From the NCBI RefSeq assembly GCF_021155765.1, contig NC_060110.1:4278001-4342000 (forward strand): a stretch of 64,000 nucleotides of DNA, read 5' to 3'. Both the position numbers and the translations under genes were made by a program. Below the pieces are notes generated by a model. It made no database searches and was not told the DNA's origin. It was given only the letters and a program-made list of their open reading frames with translations. This DNA is from Diprion similis. Taxonomy: Eukaryota; Arthropoda; Insecta; Hymenoptera; Diprionidae. Of the stretch, positions 48,601 through 58,803 are shown piece after piece. Position 1 is the stretch's first letter, and each line of letters opens with the position of its first letter.

Positions 48601-50661
48601 TCGGATGTGCCCCCTTAAGAATTGCTCAGTGATGATAACTTAAGGGTGGCAAGGCAAAACGGTGTAAGTGCCATAATTATGATTTGTGAGGAGAGCAAAA
48701 ATACTGTCTCAAAATTTGATGAATTGATTAAAAAAAAATAAAATAAAATAGTACTTTTTAGAGTTTCTAAAGCCCTTTTAAGCGGCCTGCACCCCGATTC
48801 AGATAGCAATCCACCTTCGAAAAAATGACTCGTAAAATTTAATTTTATCCATGGCAGTGTAAGTCCGCGGTTCGTGCTAACGTTTTTTTAAACTTGGAAT
48901 CTGATTAAAAACAAAATTACGATATAAAAATTACAAAACAGATATGATTCGCAAACTTGAACATTAACAAATAAGATCCAGTTGTAGATTCTCAAATTTG
49001 TAAAAAATTTTTACTATTACGGAGCCAAGTGGAGGGCGAGAGGGGGCTGGGAAACGGGGTAATTGCCAAAATAAACATAATTTGCTTACAAAATAGTGAA
49101 ATTTTGATGAAAAAATAGTAGAACAGTATAGTAGCTTAATTTTTTTGCAGTAAATCCCGTTTGTACTGTTTGGCCTGAAGAGACATGGAGCGAAACATGT
49201 CAGTGAGGTCCTTTTCTTCTCAGTCCTGACGAAGCGATTTTTTAGAATAAAACCTTTCAGATTTGTAATAAGAAAACAGTAACAACTAGTTAACTTCAGG
49301 TTCTACGTGATTCCAACATATTTTGCATAGAATGATAATTGGGAAAGAATTTTTTTGAAAATATGTAATTATAAACATTGATTTTAACCGATTCAGATTT
49401 TTTTCAGTATCCAAATAAATAGAAAACAAATTCCTTCATCGTGAGACTAATCTTTGGATGATCTCAAAAAAAAAAAAAAATATTAGAAAGTTTCTCGAAA
49501 GTTTCGAAGTTGGAGAAACTTTAAGAAGTCTTGAATATTTGTAACTCAAACGTGATTGAACAAAGCAAAAATTTTGAAAAATAAATCGGGACACTCGGAG
49601 ATGTTATTATAACGTAAACAAGTTTCAACAGAATTGAAACTTGTACTGATTGAAATTGGTGAAACTGCCCACTTCTTTGCAAGAAAGAAATTCGTGGATG
49701 TTATCGGCTACTCGAACTCATTGAACACGATTTCCTCTCACACTTTTCTTCTTTTCAGATACTTGACTAGATCAATTTACCTTATCAGTAGAAACTCAGT
49801 GGAGAACTTGCTTGTTTGAACTGATTTTTTCGCGAAAACTGCTATTCAAAACAGTACATTAATCGTAACGTTTTTTGGGATTCTACGGAAAATTGATTAG
49901 AACAATGAGTTCCAAACATGTTTTAAAATTAGTCTGATGTATTAAGACAATGAAATCTCCAATTTCGAATTACTATAATGATATTTAGTTTACGTGAAAC
50001 AGTAGAAACAGTCACGATGTCAATTAATGCTTTGTAAATCAACTGATGCGTGTTATTATTATTATTATTATTATTGCTTGTTCCAAGTATGATATTGAGC
50101 GAAGGTTGAATAAAATATCAGAAAATCAATCACGTTTGGAGAATCATAGTAAAAATCTGTAATTCTCCAAACAATTCGAAATTGGTACATTCCTAGTAAA
50201 ATAACCGTTTCAGAAATTTCAAAAAATTAATATAAATGTAACATGTGAAATGAACGTTGGAAATATCTCAATTTATAACTTATATAAAACCAATACAACG
50301 AGTTTCATAATTGTACTTTGAAGATCTTGAGCTCCTGAATTAATTTTGAGAAACGAACGGCTGCCCTCAATTTTCGAGGCACATTTTCCACTTGACCCAA
50401 ACTCTATAAAACATTGAGAAAATTGGGTCGAATTGGCGCGAAAGCCACTCGAAAGCCTTCCCAAGTGCTCGAAAGTGGCTGAGCAACAATTTATTGATGT
50501 ATTTTTCATACCTTTCCATCGCTCTTGCGATACGCGTCAAGGATCCGCCAAACTTGCTCCGGACCAGCAGTCGCCGATTGTTTTCCAACCTCAAAATAGT
50601 GCCATATCGGGTTTGATTCGAGAGCATTTGGTGCACTGCTACTTTTGAACTTTGAAAACAT
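27657..50661 (-). CDS. SCYL2: SCY1-like protein 2 (pseudokinase), complete gene
   Basis: There are 17 predicted exons: 50512-50661, 37562-37696, 36739-36951, 35488-35608, 35205-35300, 34072-34217, 32686-32816, 32459-32573, 32229-32374, 31965-32118, 31645-31894, 30989-31157, 30685-30857, 30316-30372, 29892-30139, 29020-29166 and 27657-27683. Every junction is phase-consistent and they total 825 aa. SCYL2 family proteins act at clathrin coats and endosome/TGN trafficking. The N-terminal kinase-like domain (about 20-330) has a degenerate loop VGKQSATAGPEQVW (25-38), HRN instead of HRD (182-184), GLE instead of DFG (202-204) and a retained APE, so a pseudokinase is expected. Residues about 330-610 form HEAT-like helices (EVLPYIPR, ILEKTPRDDIRSEVLPMLY). 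A Ser/Pro/Gly-rich tail follows. The usual family length is somewhat longer (human about 929 aa). The 12.8-kb first intron is large and full of repeats. Confidence 0.9.
27959..28738. mobile_element. 780-bp fold-back element, copy 2
   Basis: Same family and exact length as 10299-11078, starting GGTGCTTATAAAGACCCG and ending CGGGTCTTTATAAGCACC. The left flank is TTGA (27955-27958) and the right flank TTAA (28739-28742), i.e. one substitution in the presumed target duplication. The arms are nearly perfect inverted copies. It lies in the predicted last intron of SCYL2. Confidence 0.85.
29020..30857 (-). CDS. SCYL2: SCYL2 exons 13-16, disordered C-terminal tail
   Basis: Exons 30685-30857, 30316-30372, 29892-30139 and 29020-29166. 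Two successive exons encode related short motifs, SSAEDMARKNSIG and ASAENMARKNSMAG, suggesting a small internal exon duplication. The remainder is Ser/Gly/Pro-rich (SSPGGTPGGGLPIRRHSS). For exon 13 the acceptor used must be the inner 'cagag' AG to keep frame with the phase-2 donor of exon 12. Confidence 0.8.
30989..32816 (-). CDS. SCYL2: SCYL2 exons 7-12, HEAT-like region
   Basis: Exons 32686-32816, 32459-32573, 32229-32374, 31965-32118, 31645-31894 and 30989-31157 encode repeated amphipathic helices with the family pattern LPxL..F / VLPML. Examples are KEVLPYIPR, IIDEVLPLLWEV and RVMPSLLPQ followed by NLEQFTILLEVLQEML. Introns here are short (some about 80-110 nt), contrasting with intron 1. 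Confidence 0.9.
34072..37696 (-). CDS. SCYL2: SCYL2 exons 2-6, kinase-like domain
   Basis: Exon 2 (37562-37696) encodes EVSIFLFEKR...LRGGVRQLERFRHPKILQ, the N-lobe and alphaC region. Exon 3 (36739-36951) has ASEPVLASLANVL and LKYGLLQ. Exon 4 (35488-35608) holds the HRD-equivalent HRN and the DFG-equivalent GLE. Exons 5 and 6 (35205-35300, 34072-34217) give the activation segment through DYIAPEVQQ and DMFSLGMVICAVFN. Loss of the catalytic Asp and of the metal-binding DFG Asp predicts no or weak catalysis. Confidence 0.9.
34320..35175. repeat. Intronic block with hAT-like subterminal repeats
   Basis: The ends of this SCYL2 intron carry 'agttacaaattacaagttac' and 'gtaatttg' on the left, and 'aattataaattacaaattgtag' on the right. 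These are the same AATTACAAATTAC blocks as in the 24315-25459 element. A poly-G run and GC-richer core lie at 34680-34850. Element ends could not be fixed: no matching 8-bp flanks were found. Confidence 0.35.
37925..38110 (-). repeat. GCGCATGCGC-bearing module, copy B
   Basis: Read on the minus strand: gtgcgcatgcgcc, then cctagtgtgaaaaatatgaa, then gttgtgcgcatgcgc, then an ATGGATGGCACTTTATGAATG start that is broken by a stop. It is homologous in order to copies at 4900-5065 and 59490-59660. It lies in SCYL2 intron 1. Confidence 0.55.
38146..38400 (-). CDS. Cys-rich exon-like frame, transposon or gene fragment
   Basis: The open frame has FNADMGRLVDCAIVEILQLM and two CxxC pairs (MLCNKCEKY, ILCNTCAESL), ending before a gttagc donor-like site. 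An acceptor-like gctgag would start it in phase 1. The segment about 38190-38240 recurs in inverse orientation at 35985-36060, so the frame at least overlaps a dispersed repeat. The function is unknown. Confidence 0.25.
   Translation of the reverse strand: MVCFNADMGRLVDCAIVEILQLMMRSKTNLKVLKNSMLCNKCEKYARHYLFARVTHDILCNTCAESLICVASEVPLAASKIEVS
38470..39769 (-). mobile_element. 1.3-kb TIR transposon relic
   Basis: Terminal inverted repeats of roughly 265 bp are recognisable: 'gtcatttggg' (38473) pairs with 'ccccaaatgac' (39754). 'ggaaagtttttcggg.gttttg.aaattgg' pairs inversely with 'ccaatttgcaaaactcccgg'. 'ccatattgtaaaaatgg' pairs with 'ccatttttccaatatgg'. 'agagaaaatttcctataattta' also has its partner. 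The minus-strand interior retains a broken frame with VHDVCRKRYNN, a Cys-rich motif seen in some transposon-encoded proteins. It is frameshifted. The element is in SCYL2 intron 1. Confidence 0.6.
40561..40629 (-). CDS. Exon-like stretch in SCYL2 intron 1
   Basis: Flanked by 'aaccctcag' and 'gtaagaatt', it encodes 23 residues starting VCQYFCQALHLLKLFG, 69 nt in phase 0 to 0. It could be a SCYL2 cassette exon inserted after ...SDGK, or an exon of a nested gene with 45572-45659. Neither is established. Confidence 0.35.
41395..41545. repeat. Two adjacent hairpins
   Basis: 'ccaaactgcg' loops to 'cgcagtttgg' (about 41411-41440), with flanking gaaagta/...tttttc pairing. 'cggaaagtacaactt' pairs with 'aagttgtactttccg' (about 41492-41541). 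A shared 'gtgtgacatgtactattttt' lies between and also appears, diverged, near 36003 and 38230. Confidence 0.55.
43500..44480 (+). other. Purine-rich block
   Basis: The plus strand is strikingly A/G-rich (for example 'aaagagagaaggaaaaaagc', 'gaggaaagactaaaggcgg') and somewhat less AT-biased than its surroundings. Donor-like sites gaa|gtaagc (about 43662) and gtg|gtaagt (about 44127) occur. It could be a 5' UTR exon of an unseen plus-strand gene or simply a skewed low-complexity tract in SCYL2 intron 1. Confidence 0.3.
45572..45659 (-). CDS. Exon-like stretch with CxxC, SCYL2 intron 1
   Basis: An acceptor 'ctgattgtag' and a donor 'gtaagctt' frame a segment whose open frame ends MDPREILQCSTCRETQQ in phase 0. 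ATG at 45622 could be a start. Joined to 40561-40629 it gives CSTCRETQQ-VCQYFC, a plausible zinc-binding arrangement. Joined to SCYL2 exon 2 it would give an alternative N-terminus. No homologue is recognised. Confidence 0.3.
48005..48614. mobile_element. 610-bp TTAA-flanked MITE
   Basis: The left end GGGGGCACAT and the right end ATGTGCCCCC are exact inverted copies, with TTAA immediately outside each (48001-48004, 48615-48618). The interior is AT-rich with a long A/T run and no transposase. It is in SCYL2 intron 1. It shares the TTAA preference of the 780-bp family but has different termini. Confidence 0.7.
50051..50075. repeat. (TTA)n microsatellite
   Basis: About eight TTA units. Confidence 0.85.
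50512..50661 (-). CDS. SCYL2: SCYL2 first coding exon
   Basis: It encodes 50 residues, from MFSKFKSSSAPNALESNP to LDAYRKSDGK, ending in phase 0 at a gtatga donor. The ESNP...YFEVGKQSATAGPE..W pattern is the characteristic SCY1-like N-terminus preceding the degenerate ATP loop, which identifies this exon although it lies 12.8 kb from the next. The 5' UTR probably extends upstream through a 'ttctttgacag' acceptor-like site near 50700, suggesting a further non-coding exon. Confidence 0.85.
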
Positions 50662-50699
50662 GGTACGCGCTCCCATCCAATACCAGTTTCTCGGTTTTC

Positions 50700-53600
50700 T
50701 GTCAAAGAATAAAAATTTCGGTTAACCATGAACGTGTAACACATCTCACTTAATACAATTTTAGGGGAAGAAATGAGGTCAAGAAATCTCCTCTGCAATA
50801 AAGAATTAAGAACCGTTTAATATACTTGGATATGTTAGTTTTTGATGTTTTAAGAGCCCACTTCAAAGGACAGTTAAATAAAAAAATTTTAAGAGGTCGC
50901 TCCAAATTTTTTAAAATGTCAAAGTTCGTCGTCAAAAAATATATATATATATTTTCGTTGTCATTTCCATTTGTTTTATTTGAACTTATTCGATATTTTT
51001 ACATCACAACGATATGATTAAATGCTATCCTATCACTTTAGTAAATCGATCATTCAACTTCGAGCATGCATCACAGATGCTCGCCGAAAAGTTGTAGTAT
51101 ATTTATCATGTATAAGGTGTTAGGGATACAATCAGTTTGAAGCGAGGTTTAAAAGTAACTTTAAGCGTTTTTCCAGGCTAAACGTAACGTAATAATTGTT
51201 TTTGTGCGTCACGCGCGGTAAATGAAAAGGTAACTTTATTCCGAAAGAATTGAAGTTTAGGAAGCTGATTCTGTGTCCATTACGTGCATCTACCAGAGTG
51301 GACAAAGTGTTCCGCTCGCTGATAGTAAATCCGTGGCAGCGTTCTACGTGCAAAATAAGGGTAGTAATGAAATTTCTCTATCTTCTATACAACAAATTAA
51401 GTAAGCCATGTGATGCAACAAATCTAAAATTCACCCATTTGGGGCACAAATTGTCCCTTAATTGCGATTAATAATTGTGATTCCTGAGGGCGTTAATTGT
51501 GAATTTGAACCAAAATTTGATAGTTCAATATATCAGATCCAATATGGCGGATGAATATTAGAGTGGTCGAAAAAATTAAATAATTTTTTTTCAAAGTCAC
51601 GTTTAATAGTTTTATTATATTGTATGAATTACAATATAAATTTGCTTAAGTTGAAAATTAATTAAATGACATGATTTTATAGCGGTTGAAATGCTTTGAA
51701 AAAAAAACCACAATATTTTGTGACAAGTCTAGTATTTTTGGTGTTAATCTTGAAATAAAGGGAATTTTTACATGGTTTCAACGTTACTTTGAATAACTTT
51801 TGAAAGAGTTGAGTTATCAAAAAATTATAACAGACCTCTTTTATAAAACATTGGATTCGACAGAGAAACATGTATCGGAAATTTATGCACAATGCCTCGT
51901 TACTGAGTTACAAAATAATTATTTGATTTGGATAAAATTTGGTAAGTACGCGGGGCTTTCTGAGGTCAATGATTACAAATCTGGAGTCAAAATTCAGCAG
52001 TACAGAATGGCTGCTCTTTGGATTCGCTATTTAAAATTTTTTGAATTTCGAGGTTAGGTTGGCAGTCGTGGCCAATGTTTGACCAAAAGTGGGAGAGAGA
52101 GAGGCTACCTGTGGATATTTATTGATTCTTAAGTTGTTGTTTGTAACCATTGCTGTCGTCCATGAGTGGGAATCAATAAATCCTATTCGAAATCCAACTT
52201 GTTTAAATAACGCGCCCTTAACCTATTTCCAAACCTATAAAATCACACGTTCTAAGCGTGGTGTGAGTATACATGCAACGGTGTGCCTAAAACTCCAACG
52301 ACACGCCTCTTTCCTGGAGGTTAAAGCCTTTAAGTGAGATGTGTACCAACTGTCTAAAGAAATCCCTATATTGTTAGGGAATTATTTTTCTAGCGAACGC
52401 TACCCGCTCGGTAATGCCATCACGTGTAGTTGTGGTATGAATTACTCAAAGTCTCGCTCATTTTTTCCTCAGACAGATTCAACGTCACAACAATTAATCA
52501 CCACCGATCTAGGGTGTTTTGGTGCCGTTGGTAACATCTTACCTAAGTCCAGTCCAGCGCGAGAGAGAAACTTTTTTATAGAAAGAAGCCGCTTTCCTAG
52601 ACACACCATGTATACTGACACCAGGGTTCTAAGTGACGTTAACAGAAACAAAATCAGCGTTTTGGAAAACTCCCAGGTATAAAGAAGTTCCATAAAAATC
52701 ATGTGACTTGTTAAATTTCTAACCGCCGTATTGGATGCCGTTATTTTGAACACTCGAAAAAATTCGTAATCAATAACGAGAAAAATCTGTAATTTTCAAA
52801 TTTCAAGCAGATCGGATCTAAGAAAAAATTCATTCGTTGCAAGTTTCTCTCCTATATTTATGGTTATCACGACATTGAATCTGTTTGTTTAATTAACAAC
52901 GTTTATTTAGTTCAATGATGCCTTGTCGTAAATTTATTGTGCCATCAACGTCAAGTAATCGCAATAATGAAAATAAAATATGCTACCTAAAGTAACGATA
53001 ATGAAAAAAGCACAAAATGTACTTTTCGGTTATTGTAAAAAATGAACATATTTGCCACTCGTATGGTAACCACAACTAAAAATTTCTTTCGGTGGATTCG
53101 TGCTTTATGGGACACCCTGTACAGACAGTTTTCAGAAATATCGGCTGGAATACTCGATGCTTTCGGAATTGACCCCCCTTAAGAAGATATTTTAAAAATC
53201 ACTTGAAAAGTGAACTTGACATTGACGTATTATATGCGTCTGGAGTAGATTGGCTCGCATCATGTGTTTTGTAGCACAATCGAGACCCTAGTGGACCTGA
53301 TTTCTCCTTTCCCTTTTTTCATTACTTCTTGCTTTTTGCCAGGGCGTTTTTCGATTTCCTCCAGCTGAAGCGAGCTGAAGCCGGACAGAATTTTAAGGCT
53401 TATCGCAAATCCAATCGGTCCTAACAACTAGAAAAACAACACCAATGTATCGCCCTCGTAAAACCCCGGGGACCAGCGTGCTATCGTACTTTGCCTTTCA
53501 CGCTGGAAGAAATGGGTTTTAGACGACTCTTTCGGATGTCAAATAAATTTTAATTTAGCCAAGCCGAGCCCTGTGGTATTTATTTTAACAATTTGCTCGC

Positions 53601-54840
53601 CTTATATCTTGTTACTTTACTTCTAATTTCGAAAAAATCAATCTTCGCTCAGAGTCTACCTTATATGTATCCTGCGGAGCGAAAAATTATAAAACTATAT
53701 ACGAAGAGAAATCAATACTTTTTATTCATTTTATTACGAGATAGTCGTAAATTTAATATTTAGCAAATTATTATATTTGTAAGTGATATAAATCGGTTTA
53801 AAAATACATGAATAGAATATACTAGGATTATAAACGGAAGTTTCCTCCTAAATTCTATAATAATTTTGTGACGCGAAACTTATTTCAAAATCTTATACCG
53901 CAATGAAGATGGTTTTTGATCAAGATCCGGTTGCGTTAAAATTTCAGCCGACCATATCCATTTTTCAATTTTTTAGGACAATCAGTTTAGCGTTTCATGC
54001 AGAAATTGTCAAGAAACCATAAAATTTTTATTCATGTTTTCAATTTATACTTCGCTGACTTTGGATCTGAATGAAATTTCTACGTCCATGCAGAACAAAG
54101 CCAAAAATATATTAAAAATTAATAAAACATATTTATGTACATTTGACTATGACGCATAAATCCATTGGAAATAATTTCTCGAAACTTGCTGATCTCTATT
54201 TTTCTTTGACTAAATGTTAGAAAAGCACAATTCTTTACTAGATAATAAATGATTGGCGTTTCTTTTTAACCTCACTTGTTTAAATATAATGCAAAAAATT
54301 ACTGGTCACAGGAGCTTCAAAACTCTACATAGAAGACTAAAAAGTAACGTCAATAAGGTAACGGAATATCCGAAAGAAAAATAATCATTATGGAGTTTTA
54401 GAACGATTTTCTAAAAGTTCAATTTTGAAAATATGAGTATGTTTTGTTTATCACGGTAAACTAAATTTGGGCAATCCCAAATTATTTTTTAATTATTTCT
54501 CACAATCAGTAGCAACGTGAAAGTCTTGTATCGTAAAAATTCTATCATAATATTCTCAACATCTGTAACCTTCGTCGATAAAGTAACGCTTTGCCTTCGT
54601 AACTATTTTAATTAAAACCATTCCTCGTTCAGATTAACTCTTTCTCACTTTAATATTCTTCACATACTATAAATTTGCGAAAATTTCGCGCAAGCCATTG
54701 AATCAGGAATGTGACATTAACGGGCGGATCACCTGGACGTCACACAGGCGATAGATTATAGAATCCGAGAAATAGATTTTTGAATTCCTACGCTTTCCTC
54801 TTTTCAAACTGAGCGATTAACGAAAATATTCTATAGTCCG
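50700..54840. other. Upstream flank of SCYL2, no firm gene
   Basis: It should include the SCYL2 promoter. The 51788-51920 stretch is a diverged copy of the 6525-7135 repeat arm and ends near a gtaagta donor-like site. Plus frames at 52089-52337 and 52341-52682 have no recognisable domain. 'gggacaccctgtacag' near 53110 is a common transposon-end-like string. Confidence 0.35.
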
Positions 54841-55071
54841 CTAGTAATCAGGATAGATTATAAATCCCGTTGCTATAATTAATATATTCATTCGGACTAA
54901 TTCCAGAAATTCCAATCGCTTGTGTACTAATAAATTAGAACCGGAAGAACCCGATGAAAATACATCTTCTGATTCTTGCTTGTAATAAGAAAAAGTTGGA
55001 GGATGTTCACAAAAAGACTGACAGAGATTTAACTTGTGGAGTTGACACGACGATACGAGAAAACGATACAC
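54841..55071 (-). CDS. Unrecognised 76-aa candidate
   Basis: ATG at 55071 opens a frame with a polar, Ser/Glu-rich centre (YKQESEDVFSSGSSGSN), a charged helix-like stretch and a hydrophobic end (MNILIIATGFII). Upstream on the same strand are a TTAAATATT and, about 35 nt later, an initiator-like gatCAGTCG near 55105. There is no homologue, and a chance ORF is quite possible. Confidence 0.2.
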   Translation of the reverse strand: MYRFLVSSCQLHKLNLCQSFCEHPPTFSYYKQESEDVFSSGSSGSNLLVHKRLEFLELVRMNILIIATGFIIYPDY

Positions 55072-55276
55072 ACAGAACGAAGGGTGAATTCCAAATCGAC
55101 TGATCGTTACTCGGATCTGATATGGACGGATGCAATATTTAATAACCTCACAATATCGGAATCTCTTTTTAATTATAAATGTATACCGGAATCACTTAAA
55201 AGTTGACAACTGAAATTACACAATCTTCGTGCATTTTGCGACACGAAATTTCCTCGAAAGAATGTTCTTTTACAAT

Positions 55277-55278
<2 letters not shown>

Positions 55279-55315
<37 letters not shown>
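55279..55315. repeat. (AT)n microsatellite
   Basis: About 18 uninterrupted AT units. Confidence 0.9.
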
Positions 55316-55320
<5 letters not shown>

Positions 55321-55379
55321 GAATTTTCGCATTCGCCAAATCATAGAAAACAAGGTACCTACTTCATAATATATGCATG

Positions 55380-56530
55380 GGACGTATGAAACCGCACTCT
55401 GACAATTCAGATGCAATTCAGAATAGTTTTCCGAGTATCTCGCTTGCATATGCATATAATATTATGCAAAGTAAATTGGGAAAACTGTGGTGTGAAAACA
55501 GCCATTACCGGGTGACGTTACCTTCTAATTTTCTCTTTAATTATTTTAAATTATGTTATACACTCAGCCAGAATATACTCGACTGTTATTTCAACGTCAG
55601 GAGCCTACAGCGGACAGTGTGCAAAGTGTAATTTTAGCTAATTATATTAGCTATTATCGTGAAACTGCTATTTCGATGATAAAACGAGGCATAAACATCC
55701 CCTTGTTGCACGTCGTATATGATATGTATAATATTACAAATTAATAATTAAGTCTTAATAGCTCTCCATATTGCCCTTTTCTCTTTCTCTACTCTAACTC
55801 CAGTCCATACTCGATAAGTTTTCTATCAGTTTCATAAATTTTACTTATCTGTTATGCATCTGTGCAAAACATTCAGATAATATGTAGAGCAAGAGAAATT
55901 TCTAGTTGCGGTTACCGTGCAATCCAATCTGTGACTAATTTTTATTCTTTTTTTTTATTTCTTACCATAACCGACAAAATATAGTACCGGTTAGAAAATG
56001 AAAAACAGTTTTTGATTACGGCCTTCATTTTTCATACATTTTCGATAGATAATTTAATATTTGTATAACAATGAATCTTATCGCATTGAAAAAATTTATC
56101 GAACTAAAGAAACTGATTCAGTTCTGTAATAAGGAGAAAATATAGTAAAAATGACTATTATAAACACACTAAATAGCAGCATGTATAAAATTTTCCTGTA
56201 ATTTGAGCAGTACTGAAACTATTATTGCAACGATACCCATTTAAAATAGAATTTTTTAGCAACTAAAGCAATGAAATATTTTTTCCATGTGTTACGTATC
56301 GTTGTAATTGCCCTGCTTAACTACAATTATAATTATACACAATACGCAATACTATGGATAATAAAAATAGATACACCTATATAGATACATATATGTGAGA
56401 ACATTAAACGTACAGGTACAATATACAAGCACATAGACGTGTCGATGAGTCGATATATTTGCGTTATATTGAATCGACGCGAAAGAAGTCGGCGTGAATT
56501 TGCAAAAGGTATTTAAAATTCTTGAGCCAA
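55380..56530. other. Intergenic, no gene seen
   Basis: AT-rich DNA. The plus-strand frames at 55377-55631 and 55553-55744 have no splice support or domain signature. Confidence 0.35.
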
Positions 56531-56537
56531 TTCCTCA

Positions 56538-56800
56538 CCTGTTGCCGGACAAGTAATTCGTACACTAGGGGCACATTACGTCGTCCGTTTATCGTAGACG
56601 TAGTTTGCGTCGACGAGAATATCGCAATACTGAGCGGGGATCCTGTTATCCTGTAAACAGGACGAGGCTTTCTCCCACTCCTTTGAAAATTGCGCGCGCA
56701 GTTGGCCAGGGTATAGGCTGGAGCCAAGTCTGGGCTGCAGGTAGCCCTTTGCTCCGGGGTCCCCTGTCAGCTAGAGCAGCCTGCATCAATACCGGCATCC
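56538..56800. other. GC-richer patch with ambiguous coding frames
   Basis: This patch has markedly higher GC and CpG than its surroundings. Minus frames run through NVPLVYELLVRQQ to a gtgagg donor, and a second minus frame reads IPAQYCDILVDANYVYDKRTT to a stop. A plus frame reads EAFSHSFENCARSWPGYRLE. None is recognised. It may be a promoter or first-exon region for the exon at 57172. Confidence 0.3.
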
Positions 56801-57171
56801 TTCAACCCCTCCGATTTACCTAATTCCCTATTAACAATTTAGGCCAAGGTCGTGCGAATGAATGAATTTTCCGGCGCACCGAATTTCCCAGCATCGATAT
56901 TTTCATATACCTGCAGATTCCTCACGCTCGACGTGTTCTTCTTCTTACATTTACTTGTTTGCCGTTTTTTCTCTAATCATCCCTGATCATCCCTGATCAT
57001 TGATAGATTATTGTAGTTACATTATGGGAAATAGGAGTTATAATATCGAATATTTCTCACAATTATATTAATGATTTATCAACTTTATATATCTTTGAAA
57101 GTGCAATTATGTGCAATCAACGATCGATTACCTCAACGCACGTGTCATCGTGTGACCTGTATTTGCTCCAG

Positions 57172-57290
57172 GTTTATTAAATTGGGTCACCAGACCTCTG
57201 GGGTTATTATTAATAGTTATGTTTCATGTTTTACCTGAAAACACACCTCCGGAACATCTACGTGCTTATATTGCTACAGTGTTGCCTGAA
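57172..57290 (+). CDS. Orphan exon of a probable membrane protein
   Basis: A 'tttgctccag' acceptor and a gtatgt donor frame 119 nt open in phase 1 to 0. The encoded segment begins LLNWVTRPLGLLLIVMFHVL (a hydrophobic, TM-like span), followed by PENTPPEHLRAYIATVLPE. The codon and residue texture look genuinely coding, but I cannot name the family and found no neighbouring exons with certainty. Confidence 0.45.
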
Positions 57291-57299
57291 GTATGTTGA

Positions 57300-58790
57300 G
57301 AATTTTGAAAATTTATAGTTTTAGTTTGTGTTGAACTAGTGCTTAAAACTTATAATTTGAAGAAATGTAGGAAAATTGAAATGAACTTGGAAAATTCATC
57401 TACTTGACCAAAAAAAATCAACATTCACGCAAGTGATCATTTCCAACCTGCAATAGCGCTCAAAAGTAGGTATTTTGTTAAAGATAATAATTATTGGGAA
57501 TATAAACAATATTTTTTATGGAAAGAAATTCGATGTCCTACGTAATTGTAGAAAATTAAATCTCGTTCGCCAGAAAATAAAGTTAAAATAAAGAAAAATA
57601 AGAGAAATGAAGGATCAAAATAGTAACGAATTTCATATTGTCAAAATACTTTCGACCGCTATTCTTCTCCCATTTACTACCGATGTAAAGTTTTTCATTC
57701 GTAAAGTTCTAACGGACAAATAACATTTTATGTCTAAAAAGCACATCCTGATAGATGTGATTAGCAGTTAGATTACTTGCATAGGTCGTAACACTTGCGT
57801 ATAAAGCAACCAAGATATCATTTTGCGTATAAATTATGCCCAACTTGTTCTAAAAAATGTACGCGCCATAAAAACGAGGCAGTAATCGTATACAGTTATG
57901 TCAACAAAACAAGTTAATTACATGACAAAACAAGTGTACGAATAATGAATGACCTGTTATAAAGACCGACTCACCAACTTTCGGCCAGCTTTTCGAGATG
58001 AATATTTTGATACGGCTGCAATGTGAATATGTTATAGTGTAGACTAAAATATGAAAATCCTCCAATTTTTAAGCTTCCGAGTCTCACCGTTTACGAGAAA
58101 GAAACACGGCAATCAATTTTATTAAATATGACCTGATGTCGTTTTTGTATAAAATAGTCTAATCTTTTCAAACATGAAATCCATTTAGAAGTGAATCTAT
58201 AAAACTACCAAATAAAACAATATATTTTTTCGACATTGTAAGTCCCGTCTTTATTTTTTTACGTCACATAGCGGATTTTTCGAAGTAGACCCTGAAATTT
58301 TAAAAGTGGAATGAGAATGGGGTCAAAGTGGCATCAATACGGACAGGGTATAAAATAAATTCATAAAATTCGAAAATCAATGTTACGTAGCTATATACAT
58401 AAACTAGGGTCCGCAAATTTTTGTATCGTAACGTCTCCCAAACTTGTCCCAAATCGTTTGAACATAGACTTATATATTATAGAAATTTTCAAATTGATTG
58501 GAGAGAACAAAAAATTCTCCTACGCCCTTATGATTGTGCAGAACCAAAAAGGCGTACATTTTGAGATACGCCCTTTTGGCATTATTAACGCGATACAGTA
58601 TGTACATTACAAGTGTTACAAGTGCGGAAAATGGGGGATTTCCGATGAGTGTGAAGTTTGCAGTATGAGCCGCAAAGGCGAAATCGGCGGCACAAGGCGA
58701 ATGACAGAGCTGCTGTCGCACGAGTTTCAGTCTGAACCATAGACTTATAGCTTGGGATATGGTCTAATGACCAATACCTGACGGCATAAA
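57300..58790. other. Non-coding, no firm gene
   Basis: The plus frame at 58380-58742 (120 aa, with CYKCGKWGISDECEVC) is open and has four cysteines in CxxC pairs, but it lacks splice or family support and its end abuts the inverted-repeat element at 58804. Confidence 0.3.
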
Positions 58791-58803
58791 AAAAAGATTT
58801 GTA

